From assembly GCA_016795465.1 (NCBI GenBank), contig JAEUHK010000061.1, positions 58,823 to 122,822 on the forward strand: a stretch of DNA of 64,000 nt, given 5' to 3'. The notes beneath the pieces were generated by a model. That model was not told the DNA's origin, did not search any database, and saw only the letters and a list, made by a program, of their open reading frames with translations. This document shows, piece after piece, positions 51,533 to 60,624 of the stretch. A program made the position numbers and the translations under genes. Within the stretch, counting starts at the first letter, position 1. The number at the start of each line of letters is the position of its first letter. Source of the stretch: Verrucomicrobiaceae bacterium (GTDB taxonomy: Bacteria; Verrucomicrobiota; Verrucomicrobiia; Verrucomicrobiales; Verrucomicrobiaceae).

Positions 51533-52213
51533 TCAAGACTGCTTTTGCGCCTCATACAGGCTGGCGATGCCAAACGTGAGCGCCGTGCCGTGCGCCGATT
51601 GGAAACCATTCGCGCAGATGAGCTCCTCCATCTCCTTGCCGGAGGGAAAACGCTCGATGGAGCCGCACAGGTATTCATAGGCACCCCGCTGGCAGGTGAT
51701 CCAGCCGGCGATGCGAGGCATGATGTGCTTCAAATAAAACAAATAGAGCTGACGGATGCCCGGCACCCGCGGGATCGAGAAATCGAGCACGAAAAGCCTG
51801 CCGCCGGGTCGCAGCACGCGGCTCATCTCCTGCAGCGCCTTCGGCCATGAGGCCATATTTCGCAGGCCAAAGCCCACGGTGAGCACATCGAAGGCTCCGT
51901 CTTGAAACGGCAGCGCCATCCCGTCCGCGGCCACGAGCCGGTGAAAGTGCCGGATCTGCGCCTCGCGCATCATCGGCACGGAGAAGTCAGCTCCCAGCAC
52001 TTTCGCGTCCGGGCAGGCCGCCTGCACGGCCTGGGCGAGATCGCCGCTGCCGGTGGCGAGATCGAGCACGCGCTTCGGTGCCAGCTTCGCGATGCGTTTG
52101 GAGGTCGTGCGACGCCATAGGCAGTCGATGCCGAGGCTCAGCACGTGATTCGCGACGACGTAGCGCCGGGCGATGCTGGCAAAGGCTTGTCTGACAAATC
52201 CGGCGTCCTGCAT
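51533..52213 (-). CDS. ubiE: UbiE/MenG-type quinone methyltransferase
   Basis: 226 residues from the ATG at 52213. C-methyltransferase of menaquinone (or ubiquinone) synthesis. FVRQAFASIARRYVVANHVL and LGIDCLWRRTTSKRI are the family start; SAM motif VLDLATGSGDLAQAVQAACP; GADFSVPMMREAQIR; LTVGFGLRNMASWPKALQEM (the GLRN motif) and LRPGGRLFVLDFSIPRVPGI. As Verrucomicrobia mostly use menaquinone, the MenG role is favoured. The start at 52246 is an alternative. Sits between two tRNA loci. Confidence 0.9.
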   Translation of the reverse strand: MQDAGFVRQAFASIARRYVVANHVLSLGIDCLWRRTTSKRIAKLAPKRVLDLATGSGDLAQAVQAACPDAKVLGADFSVPMMREAQIRHFHRLVAADGMALPFQDGAFDVLTVGFGLRNMASWPKALQEMSRVLRPGGRLFVLDFSIPRVPGIRQLYLFYLKHIMPRIAGWITCQRGAYEYLCGSIERFPSGKEMEELICANGFQSAHGTALTFGIASLYEAQKQS

Positions 52214-52268
52214 GGGTGGCGTTATCGGGGCAAAACCCGGCCGCAAAACTGTTTTGCATGGCCGCCGA

Positions 52269-52353
52269 TGGTGCTCACGAAAGGACTCGAACCTTCACGA
52301 TGTTACTCACTAGAACCTGAATCTAGCGCGTCTACCAATTCCGCCACGTGAGC
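52269..52353 (-). tRNA. tRNA-Leu (CAG)
   Basis: Read on the minus strand: acceptor GCTCACG/CGTGAGC, then TGGCGGAATTGGTAGACGCG typical of tRNA-Leu, anticodon stem-loop CTAGA TTCAGGT TCTAG with anticodon CAG, a long type-II variable arm, T-arm with GGTTCGAGTCC, discriminator A and encoded CCA. It lies upstream of ubiE on the same strand. Confidence 0.95.
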
Positions 52354-52465
52354 ACGTTAATCGGGGTGACCGGGGCGCGAGTCTGGTTCACGACAGCGGA
52401 TTCTCAAGCGCTAAATACGCCTTTCTTGACCGCTCCACGCCGCCCCCCTAGAAGAGGCGTTTCCG

Positions 52466-53359
52466 ATGTCCTTCCGCCTCGAAATGCTCCAAGTGGCCCG
52501 CCTTGCGCCGAAAGTGCTCGGCGAGGCCGCGCCGCTCGTGGCGGGATTTCTTCGCTCACGCCTCTCGCCGGACCATAAGGGCTTCCTCGACCGCGATGAG
52601 AGGCCTGACCTCTACTACTCGGTCTTCGGCATCGAGGGGCTGCGGGCCATGCTGGTCGATGAGGCCACGCTGCCGGACCTCCGCCCATGGCTCAGCACTT
52701 TCGGCGAGGGCGAGGGGCTCGATTTTGTGCATCTCTGCTGCCTCGCCCGCTGCTACGCGAATGCGGGCATCGAGCACACCACGCCCCCGTGGCGTGAAGC
52801 CCTCGCCGCCCGCATCGAGGGCTGGCGCTGCGAGGATGGAGGCTATCATCAGGCGCCGGGCCGGAAAAAAAGCAGCGCGTATGGCTGCCTCATCGCCTGG
52901 GGTGCCTATCAAGATCTCGGCCTCGTCCCACCGGCGCCGTGGCGTGTCGCCGAGTGCATGGGCAGCCTGCGCACGCCGGATGGCGCTTGGTCAAACGAGC
53001 CTGGCATTCCCGTGGGCTCCACCACCGCCACCGCGGCGATGGTGGCGCTGCATCGACACCTCGGCATCGCGCCGCCGGAGGAAGCGGTGGACTGGCTCAT
53101 GAAGCGCTGCCTGCCCGGCGGCGGCTTTCTCGCCATGCCGAATTCACCGATCCCCGACCTGCTCTCCACCGCCGTGGCGCTGCATGCGCTCGATGCAGTG
53201 CAGGCGGACTTTTCGCGGCTGAAGGAGCCTTGCCTCGATTTCGTGGACTCGCTTTGGAATGCCACCGGCGGCTTTCATGGCAACTGGACCGATGACACGC
53301 TCGATTGCGAATACACTTACTACGGCTTGCTAGCCCTCGGTCACCTCAGCCTGACTTGA
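52466..53359 (+). CDS. prenyltransferase/terpenoid-cyclase-fold protein
   Basis: 297 residues, alpha/alpha-toroid pattern with repeats containing Gly-Gly/aromatic motifs: RCEDGGYHQAPGRKKSSAYG, RTPDGAWSNEPGIPVGSTTA, CLPGGGFLAMPNSPIPDLLS and NATGGFHGNWTDDTLDCEYT. This is the prenyltransferase-beta/squalene-oxidase repeat family. The C-terminal DDTLDCEYTYYGLLALGHL resembles the metal-site region (D, C, H) of protein prenyltransferase beta subunits. Soluble, no signal. Bacterial members of this group lack known function; protein prenylation or terpene chemistry is possible. Confidence 0.7.
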   Translation: MSFRLEMLQVARLAPKVLGEAAPLVAGFLRSRLSPDHKGFLDRDERPDLYYSVFGIEGLRAMLVDEATLPDLRPWLSTFGEGEGLDFVHLCCLARCYANAGIEHTTPPWREALAARIEGWRCEDGGYHQAPGRKKSSAYGCLIAWGAYQDLGLVPPAPWRVAECMGSLRTPDGAWSNEPGIPVGSTTATAAMVALHRHLGIAPPEEAVDWLMKRCLPGGGFLAMPNSPIPDLLSTAVALHALDAVQADFSRLKEPCLDFVDSLWNATGGFHGNWTDDTLDCEYTYYGLLALGHLSLT

Positions 53360-53471
53360 TGAGCATGCGACCTCACTTGCGCATGGCTTTTTGCAAGAGA
53401 AGCGAAGTGAACACCGCATGAGAAGTCTCTCTTGAGCGCCTTCAACGCCTGCGCTTGAGTTTATACATTAC

Positions 53472-55241
53472 ATGGAAGCCTGGATCGTCATCGGCCTGTT
53501 GGTCGTCGCCGTCGTCGCCTTTGCCACGGAGAAGATCTCGGTGGACTTGGTGACGCTGGGGCTGCTTTGCGTGCTCGTGTTGAGCGGCATCCTGCGTGTG
53601 GACCAGGCATTCAGCGGCTTCGGTGATCGCGTGATCATCCTGCTGGCAGCGATTTTTGTGATTGGCGCGGCGTTGCGTGAAACGGGTGTGCTGGATGCGC
53701 TGGGCGGCACACTGGCATCGTGCCTCGGCGGACGGCCGATCTGGCTGATGACGGGACTCATGGTCGTGGTGGCTGCCATCTCCGCCTTCATGAACAATAC
53801 GACTGTTACCGCGGTGTTTGTGGGCCCGGTGATCGGTCTGGCGCGGAAGGTGCGCATTGCCCCCTCGCGGCTGCTGATGCCGCTGGCCTTTGCCTCGATC
53901 CTCGGCGGCACCTGCACGCTGATCGGCACCTCGACGAACGTGGCGGTGAGCGGCGCGATGACCAAGCTGGGCATGCAGCCGCTCGGCATGTTTGAGTTCA
54001 CCCAGATCGGCATCGCCACAGTGCTGGTGGGCATTCTTTACATGGCCTTCATCGGTTCCCGCATGGTGCCGGAGCGTGATGGCAAGGACTCGAAGAGCAG
54101 TGACATGATGCGCCAGTATCTGGCCGAGGTGGTCATCCTGAAAAACTCGCCACTCATCGGGCAGAAGGCCTTCGACTCGGACTTTTCCGCGCTGGAATTC
54201 CAGGTGCTCAAAATCCGCCGTGAGGGCCAAATGGTCGACGCAGGGCCGCACGAGCTCCTGGCGGAGGGCGACATCGTGCTCGTGGCAGGCAAGGTGGAGA
54301 ACCTCATCAAGGTGAAGAAGATCGAAGGCATCGACATTCTCGAGGATGTGGCACTGCGTTCCGCCGGGGTGAACACCAAGAACGCCCAAGTCGTCGAGGT
54401 GGTGCTGACGCCCAGGTGCGGCTTTGTGGGCCAATCCATGCGTGAAAGCAATTTCCGCCAGCGCTCCGGCCTCTCGGTGATGGCTTTGATGCGTGGCGAC
54501 AGCTCGCTTATGCATCACATGGGCGATGAAAAGCTCCAGGCTGGCGACTTGATGCTGCTGCAAGGCCCGGCGGAGCGCTTCCGTGCATTTGAAGAGGCCG
54601 GCGAAATGGTTTTGATCAACCAGCATCAATTCAGCGCCGAGACGCGGAGGAAGGGTTTTGCTCTTCTCGCGGCCTTTGTGCTCGCCGTGGCCATCAGCAG
54701 CATCTGGCCGGCCTATGTGCCGGAGACCATCGCCTTTGTGGCGGTGGCCTTGCTGGCCGTCTTCATGCGCTGCATCAAGCTGGAGACGGCTTACGGAAAC
54801 ATCGACTGGCGGCTGCTCATCCTCATCGGTGGCATGATGGCGTTTGGCGAAGCCATGAAAGCCTCCGGAGCCGCAGAAATGATCGCCGAGTCCATCACAA
54901 CGACGATGGAGCCGTTTGGCGTGTTTGGTGTCTTCGCGGGTTTTTGCCTGCTCACCGTTGTTTTGACCCAACCCATGTCGAATGCCGCCGCGGCGCTCGT
55001 CGTGCTGCCGGTGGCACTGGAGGCCGCCGCGACGATGGAGGCCAGCCAGCGTGCCTTTGCCATCGGCGTGATGCTCAGTGCTTCCGTGAGCGTTTTGACG
55101 CCCTTCGAGCCGAGCTGCATCCTTGTTTATGGTCCCGGCAAATACCGCTTCTCCGATTTCATCAAGGTCGGCGGCGGCATGACTCTCGCGATGCTGATCG
55201 TCGTGCTGGCGATGGTGCCGCTGATCTGGCCGCTGAAGTAA
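53472..55241 (+). CDS. SLC13-family permease with two TrkA-C domains
   Basis: 589 residues. N- and C-terminal membrane halves (MEAWIVIGLLVVAVVAFATE; FVIGAALRETGVLDALGG; SAFMNNTTVTAVFVGPVI; ILGGTCTLIGTSTNVAVSGA; later IAFVAVALLAVFMRC and TVVLTQPMSNAAAALVVLPV) with the substrate motif NTT and GTSTN. Two RCK/TrkA-C regulatory domains lie between (LAEVVILKNSPLIGQKAFDS; VVEVVLTPRCGFVGQSMRES). Members move dicarboxylates or sulfate with sodium or protons; TrkA-C may bind a regulator. Substrate unknown. No clear operon partner. Confidence 0.9.
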   Translation: MEAWIVIGLLVVAVVAFATEKISVDLVTLGLLCVLVLSGILRVDQAFSGFGDRVIILLAAIFVIGAALRETGVLDALGGTLASCLGGRPIWLMTGLMVVVAAISAFMNNTTVTAVFVGPVIGLARKVRIAPSRLLMPLAFASILGGTCTLIGTSTNVAVSGAMTKLGMQPLGMFEFTQIGIATVLVGILYMAFIGSRMVPERDGKDSKSSDMMRQYLAEVVILKNSPLIGQKAFDSDFSALEFQVLKIRREGQMVDAGPHELLAEGDIVLVAGKVENLIKVKKIEGIDILEDVALRSAGVNTKNAQVVEVVLTPRCGFVGQSMRESNFRQRSGLSVMALMRGDSSLMHHMGDEKLQAGDLMLLQGPAERFRAFEEAGEMVLINQHQFSAETRRKGFALLAAFVLAVAISSIWPAYVPETIAFVAVALLAVFMRCIKLETAYGNIDWRLLILIGGMMAFGEAMKASGAAEMIAESITTTMEPFGVFGVFAGFCLLTVVLTQPMSNAAAALVVLPVALEAAATMEASQRAFAIGVMLSASVSVLTPFEPSCILVYGPGKYRFSDFIKVGGGMTLAMLIVVLAMVPLIWPLK

Positions 55242-55320
55242 GCAGCAGCTCACTTTGTGAGCGGAAGTGGGCCTGAGACTCTCGAATGGGCTGCGGCACT
55301 CGTTCACACGCGGCTCCGGC

Positions 55321-55653
55321 TTATGCTGCTGCCCATGTCCAAATCAAACGAGCGAACACCCAGGCACAACCGATGCGGCAGAGCCACCTGAATCGAGGAT
55401 GCTGCTCACATTGCCAGCCGATGAAAACTGGACCAATCAACAGAAGCGGGAATCCAAAGACGAGAAGATCAAAGAGAAAGCCATCAGAAGGCCCCTCGTG
55501 CGTCCACTCATAGACAGCACCAGCCTGAGCAAACAGCAACAAAGTGGTCGTCATGCCCAACACCACGAGCTCTAGGCTATGGAGGTACTTGCCAAAGCCC
55601 TGCAGCATGATCGTGATCACAAGTTTGTTTCCTGCTCCCAAACCCGATGTCAT
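55321..55653 (-). CDS. small membrane protein, three TM helices
   Basis: 110 residues from the ATG at 55653, which overlaps the stop of the upstream gene by ATGA, supporting the start. Hydrophobic segments: LELVVLGMTTTLLLFAQAGA, FLFDLLVFGFPLLLIGPVFI and IGCAWVFARLIWTWAAA. No family recognised. Probably translated together with the DPBB-like secreted protein. A short inverted repeat (GCTCAC/GTGAGC, 55248-55262) lies beyond its stop, next to the convergent SLC13 gene end. Confidence 0.6.
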   Translation of the reverse strand: MTSGLGAGNKLVITIMLQGFGKYLHSLELVVLGMTTTLLLFAQAGAVYEWTHEGPSDGFLFDLLVFGFPLLLIGPVFIGWQCEQHPRFRWLCRIGCAWVFARLIWTWAAA

Positions 55654-56648
55654 CAGCGGTTCCGCATCTGGCTGTTGCCGTTCTGCTTGAAGTATTCGTC
55701 GCGCATCTTGCGGAGCTCTTCGAGGCGGTTGCCGATCTCCGTCTTTTGAGCGGCCTGATCGGCCTGCTGGCGTTGCACGAAGGGATTGTTCGTTCCCCAG
55801 TTCCGCCACGGACCGGCGGGCACCTCGCTCACATCCACAAAGCGCCAGTCGCAGCGGCTCATGCTCGGCATGCCGAGGTAATCACGCACCGCGGGGCTCA
55901 CATCGATGCCAGCGCCGTTGTTGCTGGTGTTCCGCGGCCTCGCAGTGCCGAAAACATAGTCCACATCATCCGTCTCGAAGGGGCCGCAGTCTTCCCATTG
56001 GGCGTAGCAAATGCGGTTGCCATAGCGGATGGCCAGCCAAGTGCCTTTCAGCACGGATTTGCCCTCGCGGCTGAACTTCTGCTTGAACCACGGGATGCGG
56101 GTCTTGGCCGAGGACTTGGTGGTGTTGTAGTCCACGACGTCATTGTATGGCAGCGCGATGTAGAAGGGGTTCTGTCTGGGCGTGAAGCCGATGGGGGTGA
56201 AGTTGTCCGTGCGGTTGGCGCGGTCCGGGTCGTCGTAACCGCCGAAGTTTTTCATCCACTCGGTGTCCCACGAGCTCATGTGATTCGGCGTGGGATTGTT
56301 TTCCGTCGGCTGCTCACCCACCCAGAAGACCGTGGCCACGATGTCGAGCTTCCACGGATAGCGGGCATAGCCCATCTGCGGCATCGTTGTCTGAGGAATC
56401 TGAATGCGCGGCAAGGTTGGCGCGGCCGTTTTGGGCGCCGGGCGTGGCGGCGCGATGGTGGTCTTCGCGGCGGAAGAGGTCGAGACACCTGCCGCAGCCA
56501 CCTTCGTGGTCACCGCGGCCACGATCACCGGCTTCGGAGCACTCGATTTGGTGCTCGACGGCTTCTTCGTCGTGCCCTGCCCAAACGCCACCCCCACGCT
56601 CATCACTGCGATGAACGCCAAGCGGGATGGATGGAGGACGGCAGGCAT
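55653..56648 (-). CDS. secreted protein with DPBB/RlpA-like C-terminal region
   Basis: 331 residues. Signal peptide (LAFIAVMSVGVAFGQG), a Ser/Thr/Ala/Lys/Pro-rich linker (residues ~25-80), then a folded region: YPWKLDIVATVFWVGEQPT, NPFYIALPYNDVVDYNTTK, WLAIRYGNRICYAQWEDCGP and NNGAGIDVSPAVRDYLGMPS. The AxWxDxGPF, then GIDVSPAxxxxLG order resembles the double-psi beta-barrel of RlpA/barwin-type proteins, with Asp near GP as possible active site. The C-terminal ~45 residues are a charged coiled-coil-like helix (QADQAAQKTEIGNRLEELRK). The gene may act on peptidoglycan; inference only. Confidence 0.65.
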   Translation of the reverse strand: MPAVLHPSRLAFIAVMSVGVAFGQGTTKKPSSTKSSAPKPVIVAAVTTKVAAAGVSTSSAAKTTIAPPRPAPKTAAPTLPRIQIPQTTMPQMGYARYPWKLDIVATVFWVGEQPTENNPTPNHMSSWDTEWMKNFGGYDDPDRANRTDNFTPIGFTPRQNPFYIALPYNDVVDYNTTKSSAKTRIPWFKQKFSREGKSVLKGTWLAIRYGNRICYAQWEDCGPFETDDVDYVFGTARPRNTSNNGAGIDVSPAVRDYLGMPSMSRCDWRFVDVSEVPAGPWRNWGTNNPFVQRQQADQAAQKTEIGNRLEELRKMRDEYFKQNGNSQMRNR

Positions 56649-56842
56649 GCGGGGGTTGGGGAAAATAGCCGACTTCAGAAGTTTAGCAGCTTCGAGGTGA
56701 AGATCGCAATCCCAAATCTGGTAAGGAAATGGTCAATGGACTGAAATTCAACATCCCCAAAACGTGGGGTGCATGGACAGAAACCTCCCAAGGCTGTTCA
56801 AACTCCTCGCGAACCATCCAACCGCGGGCAGCGGCAACAATT

Positions 56843-58447
56843 TCAATAACGCCGCAAGGTCGTGTCGGCAGGCTTGCGCGACTCGTCAGTCGTCGGGTAA
56901 TCGAGCGTGTAATGCAGGCCGCGGCTTTCATGACGGCGGATGGCGCATTCGACGATGAGCGAGGCCGTTTCGACGAGATTGCGCAGTTCGAGGATCTCGC
57001 TCGTGACGCGGTTGTTCCAGTAAAACTCCTGCACCTCGCGTTTGAGGTTCCGCAGACGGGCGGCAGCACGTTGCAGGCGCTTGTTCGTGCGCACGATGGA
57101 GACATAGTCCCACATCAGGCGGCGGATCTCATCCCAGTTGTGGTAGATGACGACGAGTTCATCATTCTCCACCACGCCGCTGCTTTGCCAGGGCTTTAAA
57201 TCATAGGTCTGCTCGGCTTTTTTTCCGATGGGCAGTTTCTTGAGCAAATGCGCCACGGAGCGTTGCGAGGTCACGACGCACTCAAGCAGCGAATTGCTCG
57301 CCAGTCGGTTCGCACCATGCAGGCCGGTGCAGCCGACTTCACCGACGGCGCAAAGCCCGCGGATGCTCGTCGCGCCGTTCACATCGGTCAAAACGCCACC
57401 GCATTGATAGTGCGCGGCCGGAACGACCGGAATCGGCTCCTTCGTGATGTCGATGCCCACGCCGAGACACTCACGATGAATGTTCGGGAAGTGGCTCAGG
57501 ATGAACTCCGCGGGCTTGTGGCTGATGTCGAGATACACGCAGGGGCCACCGGTGCGCTTGATCTCATGGTCGATGGCACGCGCCACGATGTCGCGAGGGG
57601 CCAGCGTGCCGCGGGCGTCGTATTTCGGCATGAACTCGACGCCGTTTTTGTCGTAAAGCCGGGCTCCTTCGCCGCGCATGGCCTCGGTGATGAGGAACGA
57701 ACGCTTTTGCGGATGATACAGGCATGTCGGATGGAACTGGATGAACTCCATGTTCGCCACGGTGGCTCCCGCACGCCAAGCCATCGCCACTCCGTCACCG
57801 GTCGCGACCATCGGATTCGTCGTGTAAAGATACACGCGACCGCATCCACCGGTGGCGAGGATCACGCGATCACTGCGAAACGTCTCCACCTCACCCGTGA
57901 TCTCATTCAGCACATAAGCCCCAAGCACACGATCTTCCGATGCGAGGCCCAGTTTCGCCGTCGTGATCAAATCGATGGCGTAGTGATTTTCGAGGATCGT
58001 GATGTTTTGGCGGCTCCGCACGGTCGCGAGCAGCTTTTCGGTGATCTCCTTGCCCGTGGCATCCGCGGCATGCAGCACGCGACGCGTCGAGTGACCGCCT
58101 TCCTTCGTCAAATCGAACTCGAGATGACCGCTTTTGGCTTCGCGTTGATCAAAGTGCACTCCCCAATCCACCAGCTCCGCGATGCGAGCAGGACCTTCGG
58201 TCACGATGGTGCGCACCGCGGCCTCTTTGCAAAGACCGCCGCCAGCAATCAGCGTGTCGCTGACATGTTTTTCGATCGAATCATCGCCCGCGGTGACGCA
58301 GGCGATGCCGCCCTGAGCCCAGTTTGAGTTCGAATCGAGCGCCTCACGCTTCGTGAGCATGATCACGCGGCCATGCTCGGAGGCATGCAGCGCAGCACTG
58401 AGACCGCCGGCGCCTGTGCCGATGATGATGAAGTCGGATTCGACCAT
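56843..58447 (-). CDS. nadB: L-aspartate oxidase
   Basis: 534 residues from the ATG at 58447. First step of NAD synthesis, oxidising L-aspartate to iminosuccinate with FAD. FAD Rossmann start FIIIGTGAGGLSAALHASEH; SNSNWAQGGIACVTAGDDS; GHSTRRVLHAADATGKEIT; EFIQFHPTCLYHP; the capping-domain signature ITEAMRGEGARLYDKNGVEF; GLYAVGE-like SIRGLCAVGEVGCTGLHGAN. Follows the AKR gene by 42 bases on the same strand. nadA and nadC are not adjacent. Distinguished from SdhA by the length and NadB-type C-terminal helices. Confidence 0.94.
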   Translation of the reverse strand: MVESDFIIIGTGAGGLSAALHASEHGRVIMLTKREALDSNSNWAQGGIACVTAGDDSIEKHVSDTLIAGGGLCKEAAVRTIVTEGPARIAELVDWGVHFDQREAKSGHLEFDLTKEGGHSTRRVLHAADATGKEITEKLLATVRSRQNITILENHYAIDLITTAKLGLASEDRVLGAYVLNEITGEVETFRSDRVILATGGCGRVYLYTTNPMVATGDGVAMAWRAGATVANMEFIQFHPTCLYHPQKRSFLITEAMRGEGARLYDKNGVEFMPKYDARGTLAPRDIVARAIDHEIKRTGGPCVYLDISHKPAEFILSHFPNIHRECLGVGIDITKEPIPVVPAAHYQCGGVLTDVNGATSIRGLCAVGEVGCTGLHGANRLASNSLLECVVTSQRSVAHLLKKLPIGKKAEQTYDLKPWQSSGVVENDELVVIYHNWDEIRRLMWDYVSIVRTNKRLQRAAARLRNLKREVQEFYWNNRVTSEILELRNLVETASLIVECAIRRHESRGLHYTLDYPTTDESRKPADTTLRRY

Positions 58448-58489
58448 GCGGCTGTCTGTCGTCGTGGTAGGCGGAAGTTGCAAGGAACG

Positions 58490-59611
58490 TCACCACGTCC
58501 ACTGCAGGCCAAAGCGGCCGGCGAGGGCGAGGAGGTCATCGCGCATGCTCCATTCGTCGGCGCGGGCTTCCATGTCGGCGGGATGGCGGTGGCTGGCGCC
58601 TTTGAGGGCCATGCAGCCGGTGTTGTCACCGATTTGGCGGATGGTCTCGATCTCTTCCTTGCTGAGGCATTGCTCCGGCAGCGCGGCGAGGTCGTCGAGC
58701 TTGCTTTCGATGCTGCGGGCGCCTTCGCCGTGCTCCTGGATAAGCGTGGGGACGACGCTTTTCACGGCGGTGTTGCCGAGCGTCCACAAGCAGGCGAGCT
58801 GGAGCATGGTGAGGCCATGCTTCTGCGCGATGGGGCGCACTTTTTCGAGTTTTTCGACACCATGCTCGATCCACTCGCCGGGGCGGTGGGTGCGATGATC
58901 ACCATCGCGGAATTTGTGGCCGGGCTTCACGTCGTCGTGGAAGAGACCGCCGTAATCGACCACGCGGGCCATGATATCGACCTTGTTCTTCTCCGCGGCG
59001 GCGAGCACATGCTGGCCGGGCCAGGGCTCGAAGGGATTCAAGATGATCATCGCCCAGTCCATGCGGTCGCCGTAACGCTCGAAGCACTCGATCATGTCGA
59101 GCGTGAAGCCGTTCGCCGGTCCGGGAGCAATGCCGAGACGGTCGGTGAGGCCTTCGTCGCGGATCTTGGTGAAGGCGTCCCACACTTTTTCGCTCGTGTA
59201 GCTGATGCTGTCAGGGTTGTGCAGCATGAGGAGGTCGAACTTCGAGGTCTGGCAGCGCTCGAGGCTCTTCTCCGTCGCCATCTTGAGGTAGTCGTAATAC
59301 TTCTCCGGTCCACGCAGCGTGGGATCGGTGAAACGCGGGTAGCCGCGGGAGCCCTGGCGGATGCCTTCGTAAATATCGTGGCCGACGATGCCGACGAGGC
59401 AGTATTCCTCACGCGGGATGCCTTTGAGCGCCTCGCCCAGCAACGCGTCCGCCCGACCCACGCCATATACGTCCGCGGTGACGAAGGTGCGCACGCCTTT
59501 CTCAAACGAATCGCGCATGAGCTGCTTGTAATGCTCTTCGGAGAGTTGTTCGCCGTAGTGCATGAAGCGGCCGCCGCTCCAGGTGCCGTAAGCCGTGCGT
59601 GTGAGATTCAT
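58490..59611 (-). CDS. aldo/keto reductase family protein
   Basis: 373 residues from the ATG at 59611. AKR fold (TIM barrel, NADPH): GTWSGGRFMHYGEQL at the start, TFVTADVYGVGRADALLGEA (active-site Asp and Tyr region), FDLLMLHNPDSISYTSEKVW and GLTDRLGIAPGPANGFTLDM. Later residues DIMARVVDYGGLFHDDVKPG and NTAVKSVVPTLIQEHGEGAR follow the family order. Longer than most AKRs (~320) owing to C-terminal helices. Divergent from the SDR gene (179-base gap). Substrate unknown; sugar metabolism is plausible given the neighbours. Confidence 0.85.
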   Translation of the reverse strand: MNLTRTAYGTWSGGRFMHYGEQLSEEHYKQLMRDSFEKGVRTFVTADVYGVGRADALLGEALKGIPREEYCLVGIVGHDIYEGIRQGSRGYPRFTDPTLRGPEKYYDYLKMATEKSLERCQTSKFDLLMLHNPDSISYTSEKVWDAFTKIRDEGLTDRLGIAPGPANGFTLDMIECFERYGDRMDWAMIILNPFEPWPGQHVLAAAEKNKVDIMARVVDYGGLFHDDVKPGHKFRDGDHRTHRPGEWIEHGVEKLEKVRPIAQKHGLTMLQLACLWTLGNTAVKSVVPTLIQEHGEGARSIESKLDDLAALPEQCLSKEEIETIRQIGDNTGCMALKGASHRHPADMEARADEWSMRDDLLALAGRFGLQWTW

Positions 59612-59790
59612 GGTCGTTCGTGGGGGTGGGTTGAAGGTGGGCGGGCTTCTTACCGCGCCGCCGGGGCGTTTCAAACGCTCACTTCACGCGGATTTTGGCA
59701 CTCGTTGGGCCTTCGACCGTCCTTCGTGGGAGATCACGGCTTGAGGGCGCGTACATGCTCGCCATAGAAACGCCCCAACTCCTTCCCACC

Positions 59791-60579
59791 ATGCGACTCC
59801 AGGACCAGGTCATTCTCATCACCGGCAGCACCACAGGCATCGGCGAGCACATGGCACGTCGTTTCATCAAAGAGGGCGCAAAGGTCATTTTGCACGGTCG
59901 TGACGCCGCTCGCGGCCTCGCCTTGCGAAAAGAGCTCGGCGAGGACAAGGCCGCGTTTTGCCAAGGCAGCCTCGAAGATGCCGCGTATCCCGAAAAACTC
60001 GCCGCCGATGCCATCGCGGCGTTCGGAAAAGTCGATGCGCTGGTGAACAACGCCGCGCTCACCATCCGCGGCCGCATCGATACGACCGACGCGGCTTTTT
60101 TTGACCGCATGATGGCTGTGAATGCCCGTGCGCCGATGCTGCTGATTCGCGCGTTGCTGCCGGAGTTGAAGAAAAACACCGGCGTCGTGCTGAACATCGG
60201 CTCCGTGCTCGCGCATTGCGGCCAAGCGAACATGCTCGCCTACTCGATGTCCAAGGGTGCGCTCATGACCATGACGCGCAACTTGGCCGACTCCCTCGGC
60301 ATGGACCGCGTGCGCGTGAACCAGCTCAACGTCGGCTGGACGCTCTCGGACAACGAATACCAGGTCAAAATCAGCGACGGTCTCGGCGAAGGCTGGCCCG
60401 AGCGTCTGGCCCCCAACCTCATCCCGATGGGCCGTCTGTTGATGCCCGAAGACATCGCCGCCGCCTGTGTGTATTGGGTCGGACGAGAAAGCTATCCCGT
60501 CACCGGCACCGTCGCCGAGTTGGAGCAGTATCCAATCATCGGCCGCTACGCGAACGCCGAGGGCGACGCGAAGAAATGA
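59791..60579 (+). CDS. short-chain dehydrogenase/reductase
   Basis: 262 residues from the ATG at 59791. Classical SDR: NAD(P) motif LITGSTTGIGEHMARRFIKE, NNAA (DALVNNAALTIRGRI), catalytic Ser (VLNIGSVLAHCG) and YSMSK (LAYSMSKGALMTMTRNLADS), then VNQLNVGWTLSDNE. An earlier in-frame ATG (59755) is possible but adds an atypical leader. Directly upstream of the FAH-family hydrolase gene with 45 bases between, suggesting a short sugar-acid operon such as fucose/rhamnose-type non-phosphorylative breakdown; substrate not shown by sequence. Confidence 0.9.
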   Translation: MRLQDQVILITGSTTGIGEHMARRFIKEGAKVILHGRDAARGLALRKELGEDKAAFCQGSLEDAAYPEKLAADAIAAFGKVDALVNNAALTIRGRIDTTDAAFFDRMMAVNARAPMLLIRALLPELKKNTGVVLNIGSVLAHCGQANMLAYSMSKGALMTMTRNLADSLGMDRVRVNQLNVGWTLSDNEYQVKISDGLGEGWPERLAPNLIPMGRLLMPEDIAAACVYWVGRESYPVTGTVAELEQYPIIGRYANAEGDAKK

Positions 60580-60624
60580 GTCTCTCAAACGAAGAACCAA
60601 GAACAAAGAACCCCGAACAACCGC
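60580..60624. repeat. AAGAACMA-type direct repeats in the SDR-FAH spacer
   Basis: The 45-base spacer holds about four imperfect copies of an AAGAAC-like unit (60591-60619). No Shine-Dalgarno is evident. Similar in kind to the repeats in the pgk-tpiA spacer; may be slippage-generated filler. Confidence 0.4.

Noticed and set aside
56729..57199. Plus-strand frame starting MVNGLKFNIPKTWGAW beside nadB
   Set aside because: Most of it is antisense to nadB and shows no family features; the 194-base gap 56649-56842 has no convincing gene.
59694..59711. Second TTGGCAC with GG-N10-GC spacing, ahead of the SDR gene
   Set aside because: The -12 half (TGGGCC) is poor and the spacing match alone is common by chance in GC-rich DNA; not reported as a promoter.
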